NCBI GenBank assembly: GCA_045105775.1
Contig: JBGCDW010000132.1
Coordinates: 1-64,000 of the forward strand
Direction: 5' to 3'
Length of the DNA stretch: 64,000 nt
DNA from: Aureispira sp045105775
GTDB taxonomy: Bacteria; Bacteroidota; Bacteroidia; Chitinophagales; Saprospiraceae
Within the stretch, counting starts at the first letter, position 1; the number at the start of each line of letters is the position of its first letter. Both the position numbers and the translations under genes were made by a program. Under the pieces are notes generated by a model. It searched no databases and was not told where the DNA came from. It saw nothing but the letters and a program-made list of their open reading frames with translations. Shown piece after piece: positions 35,101 to 44,570 of this stretch.

Positions 35101-35125
35101 TAACTATTATCAACAACCAACAACA

Positions 35126-36976
35126 ATGATTAAGAATTTTGCACTAACACTATTGGCCCTGTTATGGACCTCTATGGCCTTTTCCCAACAATCGACTATG
35201 CAACGCTTTATTGACCAAGAGCAAGTTGTTTTTGTCGTTAATATGCACCCTGGCTCCACGTATGACAAACTCAATAAAGAGACAAAAGATAAGTATCAAA
35301 TCAACGAGGTTATTGCACCATTGCTCCTTCGATTTGCAGGTGGCCAACCCTCTGAGGAATTGGTAAAAAAAATAGCCACTCAATTGGAAGACCCAAGTCA
35401 AGTAGGCATCAACATCAAAGATGATGTTTACATGTGGGGACAACGTCCTGCTACTCGCTCTGAAGCGTTGTACAAATCTTCGGATATGAATGTTATGATG
35501 ATTAACACGGTTATTCCTGTTACCAACAGCAAAAAATTTCAAAGCTTCTTAGAGGATATCATGTCTGAAGAAAGCAAAAAAGAGGTTGTTACTAAAGGTA
35601 ATAATTCTACTGTTTTGAGAAATGATATGATTGCTACTTGGAATAATGAGCGTGTTATTATTGCTGGTACCACCATGGAGCACAATTTTTTTGAGGACTA
35701 TGAGGAATACAAAATACGTCGCACCAGTGCGTTGACCATGCACGTAGATGATTTGATCAAGCTCGATCCCAAAAAATCATTGGAAGGTGATAAGAGCTTT
35801 GCAGCCTCTTTAGATAAAGAAGCAGATATGAGCTTCTGGGCTGATTATGGCAATTTGATGCTTGATCCTAGTATGATGCCTAGAGAAGCTCGTGGTTTAT
35901 TTGAGGCTTTGTCCAAACTAACCGACAAAACCATCTTCACAGGTCAAGGATACTTCAAGCAAGGAGAAGCTCAGATTAAGACATCTATGTCTATGAATGA
36001 AACCATGAAACGTGTAACAGATGCGGCTTATGGCAAAGGGGGGATGAACAAAAAGTTCTTTAAATACATCGACAAGACCAACTTAATGGGCTTGTACACC
36101 TTCTCTATGGATTTGAAAGGATTTATGATGACCTACGGCCAAGAAATTCACCGTGTGCTCAAAGAGCAAGATACCAAAGAGACGCGTATAGCCATGAATT
36201 TGATGGATATTGTTGATATTTTCTTGGATGAAGAAGAAACCTACGAATTGCTCACTGGTGATATGATGATTGCCTTGACCGATATGCGGGTAACCAAACG
36301 TGAAGTGTCTGATTTCCAATACAACGAAGAAACCAATGATTGGGAAGAGCAAACAGAAATGGTAGAAGAAGTTATGCCTGTCATGAATTTAATGATGGCT
36401 TATGGCAATGAAACTAATATTCGCCACTTTATTGATTTGGCTGTAAATGTAGGTGGATTGGAGAAAAAACAAGAAGGGGTATGGACTATTCCTGAAATCA
36501 AAGAAAAAGCAGGAGCTAACGTCTACATTATTCTCACCGATGGTATTCTAATGATAACCAACGACGATCAAGTTGTCAAAAACCTCAAAGGTTTCCCTGC
36601 CTCCAAACAATTACCAGCAGCGACGGTCAACGAATTGGCTGGCTATGTAATGTACGGTATGTTGGATGCAACCAAAGTTAGCGAAGTAGCCCAAAAAGCC
36701 TATGCTAAACAAGAGGGTGGCGTGCCTAGTGAAATCATGGAATTGGAAAAAATAGTAGACAAAATTGAAGTCAAAAGCATGAATCCAGAAAACCAAGGTT
36801 TCCAAAATAACTTGTATGTACAACTAAAAGACAAAAACACCAATGCACTACAGTTTGTTCTAGACAATGCAGAAAAAATGATGACGGGTGGCCGTAGTTC
36901 CTCCTCTTCTGAGGAAGAAGCACCCGCAGAAGAATACGAAGAGGTAGAGGAAGAAGAAGGTGTAAAGCGTCTGTAA
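35126..36976 (+). CDS. DUF4836 family secreted protein
   Basis: 616 residues; signal peptide MIKNFALTLLALLWTSMAFSQ. The rest follows the DUF4836 pattern of Bacteroidota: WGQRPATRSEALYKSSDMN, WADYGNLMLDPSMM, a central MGLYTFSMDLKGFMMTYG segment, TGDMMIALTDM and LADYVMYG-like repeats (ELAGYVMYGMLDATKVSEV). The C-terminus is Ser/Glu-rich (SSSSEEEAPAEEYEEVEEEE). The family has no established function; members are exported and often lipoproteins, while this one has no lipobox. It has a long leader upstream and a terminator downstream, so it is probably a single-gene unit. Confidence 0.8.
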   Translation: MIKNFALTLLALLWTSMAFSQQSTMQRFIDQEQVVFVVNMHPGSTYDKLNKETKDKYQINEVIAPLLLRFAGGQPSEELVKKIATQLEDPSQVGINIKDDVYMWGQRPATRSEALYKSSDMNVMMINTVIPVTNSKKFQSFLEDIMSEESKKEVVTKGNNSTVLRNDMIATWNNERVIIAGTTMEHNFFEDYEEYKIRRTSALTMHVDDLIKLDPKKSLEGDKSFAASLDKEADMSFWADYGNLMLDPSMMPREARGLFEALSKLTDKTIFTGQGYFKQGEAQIKTSMSMNETMKRVTDAAYGKGGMNKKFFKYIDKTNLMGLYTFSMDLKGFMMTYGQEIHRVLKEQDTKETRIAMNLMDIVDIFLDEEETYELLTGDMMIALTDMRVTKREVSDFQYNEETNDWEEQTEMVEEVMPVMNLMMAYGNETNIRHFIDLAVNVGGLEKKQEGVWTIPEIKEKAGANVYIILTDGILMITNDDQVVKNLKGFPASKQLPAATVNELAGYVMYGMLDATKVSEVAQKAYAKQEGGVPSEIMELEKIVDKIEVKSMNPENQGFQNNLYVQLKDKNTNALQFVLDNAEKMMTGGRSSSSSEEEAPAEEYEEVEEEEGVKRL

Positions 36977-37023
36977 GTTCCAGTTATCCTACTGAATTTC
37001 ACAGATAAAAATGTATTTATAAG

Positions 37024-37057
37024 AAGCAGTTTGCCCATTGAGCAAACTGCTTTTTTA
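37024..37057 (+). terminator. Rho-independent terminator after DUF4836
   Basis: AAGCAGTTTGC (37024-37034) pairs with GCAAACTGCTT (37042-37052), followed by a T-run. Confidence 0.85.
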
Positions 37058-37169
37058 TTTTTATCTAAGCTTTTAACAAAATAGCAACTAAACACTATCG
37101 TAAATCGTTGTATATTGATAGCTCTATAGTTATTTTTACAGGAGCATTACAAGTAGCAAATAAAGGAGT

Positions 37170-38099
37170 ATGAGCATTTTGAATGAATATGATGTGCGCG
37201 AAACAGGTAATTTAGAATTACTAGCCAAGCAAGTAGTGGAAGGCTTTATTATTGGCTTACACAAAAGTCCTTTTCATGGTTTTTCTGTAGAATTTGCAGA
37301 GCATAGAATTTACAATCCAGGTGATTCTATCAAAAATATTGACTGGAAAGTATTTGCTAGAACAGATCGTTTATACATCAAACAGTACGAAGAGGAAACC
37401 AACTTGCGCTGCCAAATTGTAATGGACATCTCCTCCTCTATGTACTTTCCAGAAGCGCCAAACACCCGCAATACGCCCCATGTCAACAAACTAATGTTTA
37501 GCACGCTCGCTGCTGCCACCTTAATGAATTTGCTCAAAAAGCAACGCGATGCTTTTGGTTTGAGCACCTTTGCCAATGATTTGGACAAGCACACAACGGC
37601 CAAATCTAGTACACGCCATTACAATCTTATTATGGCGCACTTGGAGCAATTGCTCAACAACCCTGTACGTAATAAGACGACTTCTATTGCCGCTTCCTTG
37701 CACAAAATTGCAGAGGCTACACACAAGCGTTCACTAGTGGTTATTTTTAGTGATATGTTTGAAAATGGGCAAGAAAGTGAACAACTATTCTCTGCACTAC
37801 AACACTTAAAATACAACAAACACGAAGTTATTTTATTCCATGTAGTAGACAAACGCTATGAGATGGATTTTGAGTTTGAGAACCGCCCTTACATCTTTGT
37901 AGATATTGAATCAGGCGAAAAAGTGCGGGTGCAATCCAACCAAGTCAAAGATTTTTATGTAGAACAAGTGCAGAAGTACAAACAACAATTGCAAATGAAG
38001 TGTTTGCAATACAAAATTGACTTTGTAGAAGCGGATATCAATAAAGGCTTTCGCCAAATTTTGTTGCCTTATTTGGTCAAACGCAGCAAGATGGGGTAA
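37170..38099 (+). CDS. DUF58 domain protein (VWA-like)
   Basis: 309 residues. The DUF58 core is plain: FAEHRIYNPGDSIKNIDWKVFARTDRLYIKQYEEE, then a VWA-type MIDAS-like segment QIVMDISSSMYF (DxSxS) and SLVVIFSDMFE. DUF58 proteins work with MoxR ATPases, but the MoxR gene of this window is 17 kb away. Unlike many relatives it has no N-terminal membrane helices. It is followed by the PorE-like gene 81 bases downstream on the same strand. Confidence 0.88.
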   Translation: MSILNEYDVRETGNLELLAKQVVEGFIIGLHKSPFHGFSVEFAEHRIYNPGDSIKNIDWKVFARTDRLYIKQYEEETNLRCQIVMDISSSMYFPEAPNTRNTPHVNKLMFSTLAAATLMNLLKKQRDAFGLSTFANDLDKHTTAKSSTRHYNLIMAHLEQLLNNPVRNKTTSIAASLHKIAEATHKRSLVVIFSDMFENGQESEQLFSALQHLKYNKHEVILFHVVDKRYEMDFEFENRPYIFVDIESGEKVRVQSNQVKDFYVEQVQKYKQQLQMKCLQYKIDFVEADINKGFRQILLPYLVKRSKMG

Positions 38100-38180
38100 T
38101 TTTTGTTGTTGTTTTACTAGGTCTACTGGATTATTATCCTAAAAATCTCCAAGACCATTCTATACCGATCACGAAATATC

Positions 38181-40178
38181 TTGCGCCTTATGAGAGGACT
38201 CTTTCTTATTTTTACTGTACTATTTTTATTACAAATTACTGCTTGTACCTATACCGAACGCATCCGTGATGGTAAAACAGCGTTTGCACGCAAACAATTC
38301 AGCGTGGCTATTCCTATGCTCCAAAAGGAGTTTGCCAAGGCTGATGACAGCAATCAGAAAGGGGCCATTGCCTATATGTTGGGCGAATCTTACAGACGTA
38401 CACAGCAACCACAAGCTGCCTCTGATTGGTACAAAAGAGCGCAAACACAACGGTATGGCAAGGATACAGACCTGAAACATGCACAAATGCTGCAACAATT
38501 GGAAGATTATGATGCCGCCAAACAAGCCTATAGAAGTGCAGGACGCTATGCTGGCAATGCCCGCTTATATCAAGAGCAGATGATTGCTTGTGATAAGGCC
38601 AAACGATGGAAAAAAGAGGCCGATAAAAATCCGCACAAAGTTACAATAGCAGCACTCAACAACAATGCAAATGACTTTAGTCCTGTCTATTATGATAACA
38701 ACAATATCCTAGTCAGTTCTGATCGAGCCAATAGCGAGGGCAAAGATCCTTACAAATGGACAGGCGAACCCTTTTTTGATCTTTATCTTTGGAATTTTGC
38801 AGAAGAAACGGTTACCCCTTTTGAAGCACCATTTAACAATGAATTTCATCAAGGCACACCCTCCTTCAACCAAGATCGGACCTTAGCATTGTTTACCGAA
38901 TGTGGAAGCAATGAAAAAATAGCCGTAGATTATTGTAGAATTATGATGAGCCAAAAAAAAGGTTCGAACTGGCTGCCTGCTCAAGTTATTGATTTAGGGT
39001 CTAGTGATAACAACTACTTGCACCCTGTTTTGTCGCCCGATGGTAGACGCTTGTATTTTGCTTGCAACAAAGAAGGGGGCTTTGGAGGCTATGATTTGTA
39101 TGTTTCTAGCCGTATAGGCGAGGGAACCGATATTACTTGGTCTAGTCCGATCAATATGGGCAATAAGATCAACACCCAAGGAAATGAGGTATTTCCATTC
39201 TTAGCCACAGAAGATACGCTTTACTTTGCCTCTGATGGGCATCAAGGAATGGGAGGTTTGGATATTTTTAGAGCCGTAGAATATGGTGAGCGTTGGCAAC
39301 AGCCCCAAAATTTGGAAGCTCCTATGAATTCGGGCAGCGATGATTTTGGGCTTATTGTACAACAGATGCCCGAAGGCGAGCAAACAGGCTTCTTCACCTC
39401 CAGACGTTTTGCAGAGGAGAAAGGGGATAATATTTTCCGTTTTACCTATACCCCACCCAAGGATACTATACCTCTAATAGATACCCCATTATTGGTCTTA
39501 AAAATAGATTTAGAAGGCATTGTCAAAGAAAAAATCTTTAATGATCCTAATAACCCCAACAGTGGTGTAGAAAGTCTAGCCCCACTCATGGGTGCTTCTA
39601 TTCAAATCAGCAGTGCAGACACAGCCTTTACCTTGGGTTCTGATATTGATGGCACCTTTTATGCCGTCTTAGATACCAATACTGTTTATTATTTCAAGGC
39701 CAGTAAGCCCGGTTATTTTATTACTTTAGATACGCTTTCTACCGTAGGAATTGTTCTCAATGAACAGCACCCAGATACGACCTTGAGCAAAGAGTTGGTT
39801 CTAGAAAAAATCTTTACCAATCAAGAAATTGTACTAGACGATATTTATTATGATTTGGACAAAGCATTTATTAGAGACGATGCCAAACCTACCCTCAACA
39901 AATTGGTAGACTTGCTCAAAAGAAATCCAAGTATCAATATTCAGCTTTCTTCGCACACCGATTGTCAAGGAGGAACAGGATACAATGAAAAACTATCCCA
40001 ACGTCGTGCCGAATCTGCCGTACAATACCTCATTCAGAATGGTATTGATCCTGTTCGCTTAACGGCACGTGGCTATGGAGAAAGTGCATTAGCTATAACG
40101 TGCAGATGCTCAGATTGTACAGATGACGAACATCAACAAAATCGGAGAACCACTTTCTTGGTCTTGGGCGAGGGATAG
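38181..40178 (+). CDS. PorE-like lipoprotein: TPR, PD40 propeller, CRD and OmpA domains
   Basis: 665 residues. The signal MRLMRGLFLIFTVLFLLQITAC has a lipobox, with the lipidated Cys at 22. TPR repeats occupy about 25-140 (AIPMLQKEFAKADDSNQ, YDAAKQAYRSAGRY), then WD40-like blades to about 430 (GRRLYFACNKEGGFGGYDLYVSS, DTLYFASDGHQGMGGLDIFRA), a regulatory-like domain (about 440-545) and an OmpA C-terminal domain (about 550-665) with SSHTDCQGGTGYNEKLSQRRA and NRRTTF, the peptidoglycan-binding Asp and Arg. This is the architecture of PorE, which links the type IX machine to peptidoglycan. A Cys-rich insert (CRCSDCTDDEHQQ) precedes the NRRT motif. Paralogues exist, so orthology to PorE itself is not certain. 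Confidence 0.85.
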   Translation: MRLMRGLFLIFTVLFLLQITACTYTERIRDGKTAFARKQFSVAIPMLQKEFAKADDSNQKGAIAYMLGESYRRTQQPQAASDWYKRAQTQRYGKDTDLKHAQMLQQLEDYDAAKQAYRSAGRYAGNARLYQEQMIACDKAKRWKKEADKNPHKVTIAALNNNANDFSPVYYDNNNILVSSDRANSEGKDPYKWTGEPFFDLYLWNFAEETVTPFEAPFNNEFHQGTPSFNQDRTLALFTECGSNEKIAVDYCRIMMSQKKGSNWLPAQVIDLGSSDNNYLHPVLSPDGRRLYFACNKEGGFGGYDLYVSSRIGEGTDITWSSPINMGNKINTQGNEVFPFLATEDTLYFASDGHQGMGGLDIFRAVEYGERWQQPQNLEAPMNSGSDDFGLIVQQMPEGEQTGFFTSRRFAEEKGDNIFRFTYTPPKDTIPLIDTPLLVLKIDLEGIVKEKIFNDPNNPNSGVESLAPLMGASIQISSADTAFTLGSDIDGTFYAVLDTNTVYYFKASKPGYFITLDTLSTVGIVLNEQHPDTTLSKELVLEKIFTNQEIVLDDIYYDLDKAFIRDDAKPTLNKLVDLLKRNPSINIQLSSHTDCQGGTGYNEKLSQRRAESAVQYLIQNGIDPVRLTARGYGESALAITCRCSDCTDDEHQQNRRTTFLVLGEG

Positions 40179-40478
40179 ATATTTTGATATAATCTTCTAG
40201 AAATAAACCTATAAATTTTATCTAAAGATAAGTACCCCCATTGCTCGTAGAGACCTAAAGTATTGTGACCTCCTACAAGCAATACAACTACCAAACACGC
40301 CTAAAACGATTTCCTCTCCACAAATAATTCGCGCGGTATTGTCAAATATATCCTCTGTATATTTCTGATACTAACAATTAGTTTTTAGATTTAAATAGAC
40401 AAGTGACAGAACAACAGATTTTAAATTACGGTCACCAAGTATTTAATACAGGGACCCCCCTACTAAAACAATCACCAA
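40179..40478. other. Intergenic region, nothing recognised
   Basis: 300 bases. A short TTATCT/AGATAA hairpin lies near 40206. I see no terminator for the OmpA gene and no consensus promoter for the next one. Confidence 0.4.
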
Positions 40479-42392
40479 ATGGGAGAAGAACGTGTGAAAT
40501 TAGCCTCCTCGCAAGGAGCCGACGAGATGCGCCACTTTGTGCGCCAACTACTCAATGATGTAGAGGCCTTTGAATATATGCTCGAAAACAATTGGTTTGA
40601 GGACGATGTGAAATGTATTGGCGCAGAACAAGAACTGTGTTTAATCAACAAGCATTACAAACCAGCTTACAAGGCCATGGATATTTTGGAAGATTTCCAT
40701 CCTGATTGGCTAACGACAGAATTGGCAAAGTTTAACTTAGAGCTCAATCTCAATCCGCAAGTGTTTGAAGGTAGTGCCTTTGCAAAAATGGAGACAGAAC
40801 TGCGTCAGAACTTGGAAAAACTCTCTCAAGTTGCCGCCAAACACGATACCCGTATCTTGCTCACGGGAATCCTTCCCTCCTTGCGCAAGTTTGATTTGAG
40901 CATGAAACAGCTCACTCCCAAGCCGCGTTACCATGCCTTGATGACCGCACTCAAGAGTTTGCGTGGTTCCGATTATCAATTGCGCTTAGAAGGCGTAGAT
41001 GAACTCAACTTATTGCACGACTCTCCACTTTTGGAGGCTTGTAACACTAGTTTTCAGGTACACTTGCAAGTAGCCCCTCAAAACTTTGTTAAAATGTACA
41101 ATATTGCGCAAGCCCTTACTGGGCCTACGTTGTCTATGTGTACCAATTCGCCTGTACTATTTGGCAAGCGACTTTGGCACGAAACCCGTATTGCACTATT
41201 TGCACAGTCTATTGATAACCGTTTATCCAAGGACCACTTCCGTCACAAAAGTGCCCGTGTTAATTTTGGGGATAATTGGTTGGATAAGTCTATTTTAGAA
41301 ATATACAAGGAAGATATTCTTCGCTATAGAATACTCTTGGGTAGTGAAATTGAACAAAATTCTTTGGAGGCTCTAAAAGAAGGAAAAGCCCCCAAATTAC
41401 AGGCATTACAAGTACACAATGGTACCGTTTATCGTTGGAACCGCCCTTGCTATGGGATTAGCCCCAATGGAAAACCACACTTAAGAATTGAAAATCGCGT
41501 CTTGGGTGCTGGGCCTACGGTACTTGACGAAATGGCGAATACGGCCTTCTGGTTGGGTGCTATGGAGGGTATGGCTGAGAATTTTGATGACATTCGCAAG
41601 TACATGAGTTTTGATGATGCTAGAGATAACTTTATCAAAGGAGCTAGAGCTGGAATGGATTGTAAATTTACTTGGGTGAACAATCAAAAAATATCAGCAA
41701 GAGATTTAACAACAGAAGTCTTATTGCCTGTGGCTCGACAAGGATTAGAAAAATACAACATTGATACGGCTGATATTGATAAATACTTAGGAATCATTGA
41801 AGAACGTGCCAAACGCCATATGAATGGTTCTCGTTGGATTCTACAGGCGTACACCAAATTCCGTAAAGAAACGCATGTAGACGAAGGACTCACTTCGCTC
41901 ACGGCTGCCATTTACCACAACCAAATTCAGAGCAAGCCCGCACACGAATGGCCTTTGCCCAAGCTGGATGAATTCCACAAGTACGATCCCTCTCAATTAT
42001 TGGTAGAAGAGTTTATGACAACAGATATTTTTACCTTGCAAGAAGAGGACTTACTAGAATTTGCTTCTGCACTAATGGATTGGGGAGATATTTCTTCTAT
42101 GCCTGTAGAAGATGCTGCAGGTAACCTCAAAGGTCTGATTACATCCAAGCAAATTCTAAAGTACTTCTCTCAAAAGGCAAATAGAGAAGAGGATGCTACC
42201 GTTGGACAATTGATGCAAAAAACACCTAGAACGGTCACACAGCAAATGCGTATGGTAGAAGTTATCCAACTCATGAAAGAAGAGAATTTGAATATTCTAC
42301 CTGTTGTAAAAGGAGAAGAATTGATTGGAATTATCTCTGAACGCAATTTTGTAAATATGTCTAAACGACTCATTCAGGGTCTAAGTTCTTAA
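40479..42392 (+). CDS. Glutamate-cysteine-ligase-like (GCS2) protein fused to CBS domains
   Basis: 637 residues. The first 450 show the GCS2/carboxylate-amine ligase pattern (KCIGAEQELCLINKHYKP, KFNLELNLNPQVF, ACNTSFQVHLQVAP, TNSPVLFGKRLWHETR, LRIENRVLGAGPTVLDE). Two CBS domains make up the C-terminus from about 505 (LLVEEFMTTDIFTLQEEDLL; TPRTVTQQMRMVEVIQLMKEE). The enzyme part is likely an ATP-dependent carboxylate-amine ligase; CBS pairs bind adenine nucleotides, so activity may follow cell energy state (inference). No glutathione synthetase is nearby. A perfect bidirectional terminator follows. Confidence 0.85.
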   Translation: MGEERVKLASSQGADEMRHFVRQLLNDVEAFEYMLENNWFEDDVKCIGAEQELCLINKHYKPAYKAMDILEDFHPDWLTTELAKFNLELNLNPQVFEGSAFAKMETELRQNLEKLSQVAAKHDTRILLTGILPSLRKFDLSMKQLTPKPRYHALMTALKSLRGSDYQLRLEGVDELNLLHDSPLLEACNTSFQVHLQVAPQNFVKMYNIAQALTGPTLSMCTNSPVLFGKRLWHETRIALFAQSIDNRLSKDHFRHKSARVNFGDNWLDKSILEIYKEDILRYRILLGSEIEQNSLEALKEGKAPKLQALQVHNGTVYRWNRPCYGISPNGKPHLRIENRVLGAGPTVLDEMANTAFWLGAMEGMAENFDDIRKYMSFDDARDNFIKGARAGMDCKFTWVNNQKISARDLTTEVLLPVARQGLEKYNIDTADIDKYLGIIEERAKRHMNGSRWILQAYTKFRKETHVDEGLTSLTAAIYHNQIQSKPAHEWPLPKLDEFHKYDPSQLLVEEFMTTDIFTLQEEDLLEFASALMDWGDISSMPVEDAAGNLKGLITSKQILKYFSQKANREEDATVGQLMQKTPRTVTQQMRMVEVIQLMKEENLNILPVVKGEELIGIISERNFVNMSKRLIQGLSS

Positions 42393-42414
42393 GCAATATA
42401 CTGCATACAAATAC

Positions 42415-42451
42415 GAACAAATAAGGGAGCCAGTGGCTCCCTTATTTGTTC
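42415..42451. terminator. Bidirectional terminator between convergent genes
   Basis: A perfect 17-bp stem (GAACAAATAAGGGAGCC and complement) around an AGT loop; it serves both the GCS2-CBS gene and the DUF937 gene. Confidence 0.85.
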
Positions 42452-42478
42452 TAACTAAACTTATATAGATGGTTATCA

Positions 42479-43078
42479 TTACTTTCCAAACATACCGCCT
42501 AGCATACCTCCAATATCATCCATAATTCCACCGTCTCCATCTCTATCTAGCATACTGAGCAAGCCACCCAATTGACCAGGTGCTTGTTGTGCTGGTTGCT
42601 GCTGCCCCAATAAGGACATCAAACCATTTACATCAAACCCTTGGCTTGACTTAGCCTTTCCTAGTACACCCATAACCATAGGAGCGACCGTTGACAGTAA
42701 ATTTTGAGTAGCTTCTGGACTCATCTTGTTCACTTGGCTCAATCCTTGAACAATTCCTTGTTGCTTATTTCCTAGCAAATGCCCTAAGATGCCACTGCCA
42801 TTGGTAGCGCGTTCGGATACATTCTGAGTAGGGCCACTACTCAAGAAGCTAGTCAAATTGTCCAAGATGCTTCCATCGTGATCCTTTTCTAATGCTTGAT
42901 TGAGTTGTTCAGCTCCTTGTGGTGTGGTAGCATTCTTAGCCACAGCACCCAACAAGGTAGAGAAGGCGTTTTGAGCAGCTGATTGGGCTTGATCTTGGCT
43001 TCCTAAGCCTATTTTTTCTGTTAATTGATTAACAACAGCACCAGTCATCTGCTGCTTAAACATATCCATTAAATCCAT
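42479..43078 (-). CDS. DUF937 family protein with EF-hand-like loop
   Basis: 199 residues. The DUF937 pattern is clear (LLGAVAKNATTPQGAEQLNQALEKDHDGSILDNL, GILGHLLGNKQQGIVQGLSQV, LLSTVAPMVMGVLGKAK). Near the C-terminus the linker is Gln/Pro-rich and is followed by LDRDGDGGIMDDIGGMLGG, whose DRDGDGGI resembles a calcium-binding dockerin/EF-hand loop. No signal peptide. The family has structural resemblance to YidB-like proteins, with no firm role known to me. Monocistronic. Confidence 0.8.
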   Translation of the reverse strand: MDLMDMFKQQMTGAVVNQLTEKIGLGSQDQAQSAAQNAFSTLLGAVAKNATTPQGAEQLNQALEKDHDGSILDNLTSFLSSGPTQNVSERATNGSGILGHLLGNKQQGIVQGLSQVNKMSPEATQNLLSTVAPMVMGVLGKAKSSQGFDVNGLMSLLGQQQPAQQAPGQLGGLLSMLDRDGDGGIMDDIGGMLGGMFGK

Positions 43079-43335
43079 TTTATGCGTTACTTTTTATTAA
43101 AAAATGAGCCAATACGAACCAACATATAAGCTGTTATTTTTGTTTTCCTTCCTCAAAATAAAAGAATATTCTAGGAAGTAGATAAAAAATCTATTCTAAT
43201 TTTACGCCAAGTACGATTCCTTTTTTAATTAAATAAATAATTCTATCTTACTTCTAAGTCTGTGGACTTCTTTGCATTAGGTATAACACACAAACACCTG
43301 TTTCAACCCAATTGTATCACTATCTAATATTTATT

Positions 43336-44565
43336 ATGACCTTTAGAATTATAATCCTTCTTGCAACATTTTTTGCAAGTTACTCTTTTGCCATTGCTCA
43401 ATCGGGAGATTTGGTAGTTTTTACTACAGATGAAAAAACAATCTATATTGCTTTAGATAATAAATTTCAAAATAAAAAAGCAACTTCCAATTTAAAAGTA
43501 ACCAATATTCCTGAAGGTGATTATTGGGTGACCCTGTTTTTTGATAATGATAAAAAAGCAGTTAAATCGAACGTACGAATTTTAGCAAGCAAAGAAAATT
43601 CCTTTGTAATTGACAAAAATGGCGACTCTTGGAAATTAAAAGCCTACAGCACAGTTCCATTAAGCCAAGTTGGACAAGCAAGTAGTAGTCAAATGTCTGT
43701 TCGTTACAATCGCGAAGGCGTGGTGGTTGAGAATATGAAATCGGCCAATGAACTAGCAGATAGTCAAAGAAATGCGACTTACGATCGCGTACATGGTTCT
43801 ATTGATGACTTAAAAGCCAAAGCTGAAAAAAATCGTCGTGGCCAATTTAGTGGTTCTTCTGGCTCCGTTGCAGAACAAGAAACAGCCACCACAGCTCCCC
43901 AAATGGAGGAAGGCACGACCATTGCCAAACGCTATCTCAAAACGGATAATGCTGATGGAACGGTTAGTATAGTAGAGGAAGCAACGACTACGATTCGAGA
44001 GATTGTAACCCGCAATGGACAACAACAAATGCGTTCTAGACGTAGTGTAGCGATGACTCCTACCAACTTCACTTGCCTTCCTATGGAGGCTGCCAATTTT
44101 AAAGCTCTACTAAAACGTGTAGAGGGAATGGATAAAAGTCAACGCCTTGCAGCAGCTCAAAAAGAAATCAAAGATGCCTGTCTAACCCCTGGCCAAATCA
44201 AAGCTATTGGTGGTTTGTTTGAAGATAAGGAAGCATTGAATCTGTTTGCTATGGCCGCGCAACCTACTTCAGCAGATCCCAATAATTTTCCTTATGAAGT
44301 TAATGCGGTAGCTATCGCCGAAGAAGTGATAGAGCAAGAGCCTGTAGCAGAAGAAAAAACCGTGGCAACCGATGCAGTAGAAGAAGAAAACGTATCTAAC
44401 ACAGCAAAAGAAGAGCCTGTAATCAAAACCAAAGCAGAATTAAAGGCAGAACTCAAAGCGGCCAAAGTACGTGAACGCGCCGAACGCAAAGCGGCTAAAG
44501 AAAAAGCCAAAGCCGAGCGCAAAGCAGCCAAAGAAAAAGCAAAGGCTGAAAAAGCAAAAAAATAA
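43336..44565 (+). CDS. DUF4476 family secreted protein with Lys/Ala/Glu-rich tail
   Basis: 409 residues from the ATG at 43336, which gives signal peptide MTFRIIILLATFFASYSFAIAQ; the frame extends eight codons upstream. An N-terminal beta domain (VVFTTDEKTIYIALDNKFQN, VTNIPEGDYWVTLFFDN) is followed by a disordered part and the DUF4476 region at about 245-310 (FTCLPMEAANFKALLKRVEG, DACLTPGQIKAIGGLFEDKEAL). The last 45 residues are repeats of KAAKEKAKAER, probably a single helix or coiled coil. Function unknown; secreted. Immediately after the stop begins a tandem repeat array. Confidence 0.8.
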   Translation: MTFRIIILLATFFASYSFAIAQSGDLVVFTTDEKTIYIALDNKFQNKKATSNLKVTNIPEGDYWVTLFFDNDKKAVKSNVRILASKENSFVIDKNGDSWKLKAYSTVPLSQVGQASSSQMSVRYNREGVVVENMKSANELADSQRNATYDRVHGSIDDLKAKAEKNRRGQFSGSSGSVAEQETATTAPQMEEGTTIAKRYLKTDNADGTVSIVEEATTTIREIVTRNGQQQMRSRRSVAMTPTNFTCLPMEAANFKALLKRVEGMDKSQRLAAAQKEIKDACLTPGQIKAIGGLFEDKEALNLFAMAAQPTSADPNNFPYEVNAVAIAEEVIEQEPVAEEKTVATDAVEEENVSNTAKEEPVIKTKAELKAELKAAKVRERAERKAAKEKAKAERKAAKEKAKAEKAKK

Positions 44566-44570
44566 ATTAA

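Larger units (their letters stand above)
34741..35125. other. Divergent regulatory region before the DUF4836 gene
   Basis: Contains a consensus promoter at 34875-34906, a 23-codon frame at 34924-34995 and a terminator-like hairpin at 35080-35100; these are listed separately. On the minus side TTACTTTG (about 34776) is one mismatch from a -7 box for the dehydrogenase operon. Confidence 0.5.
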
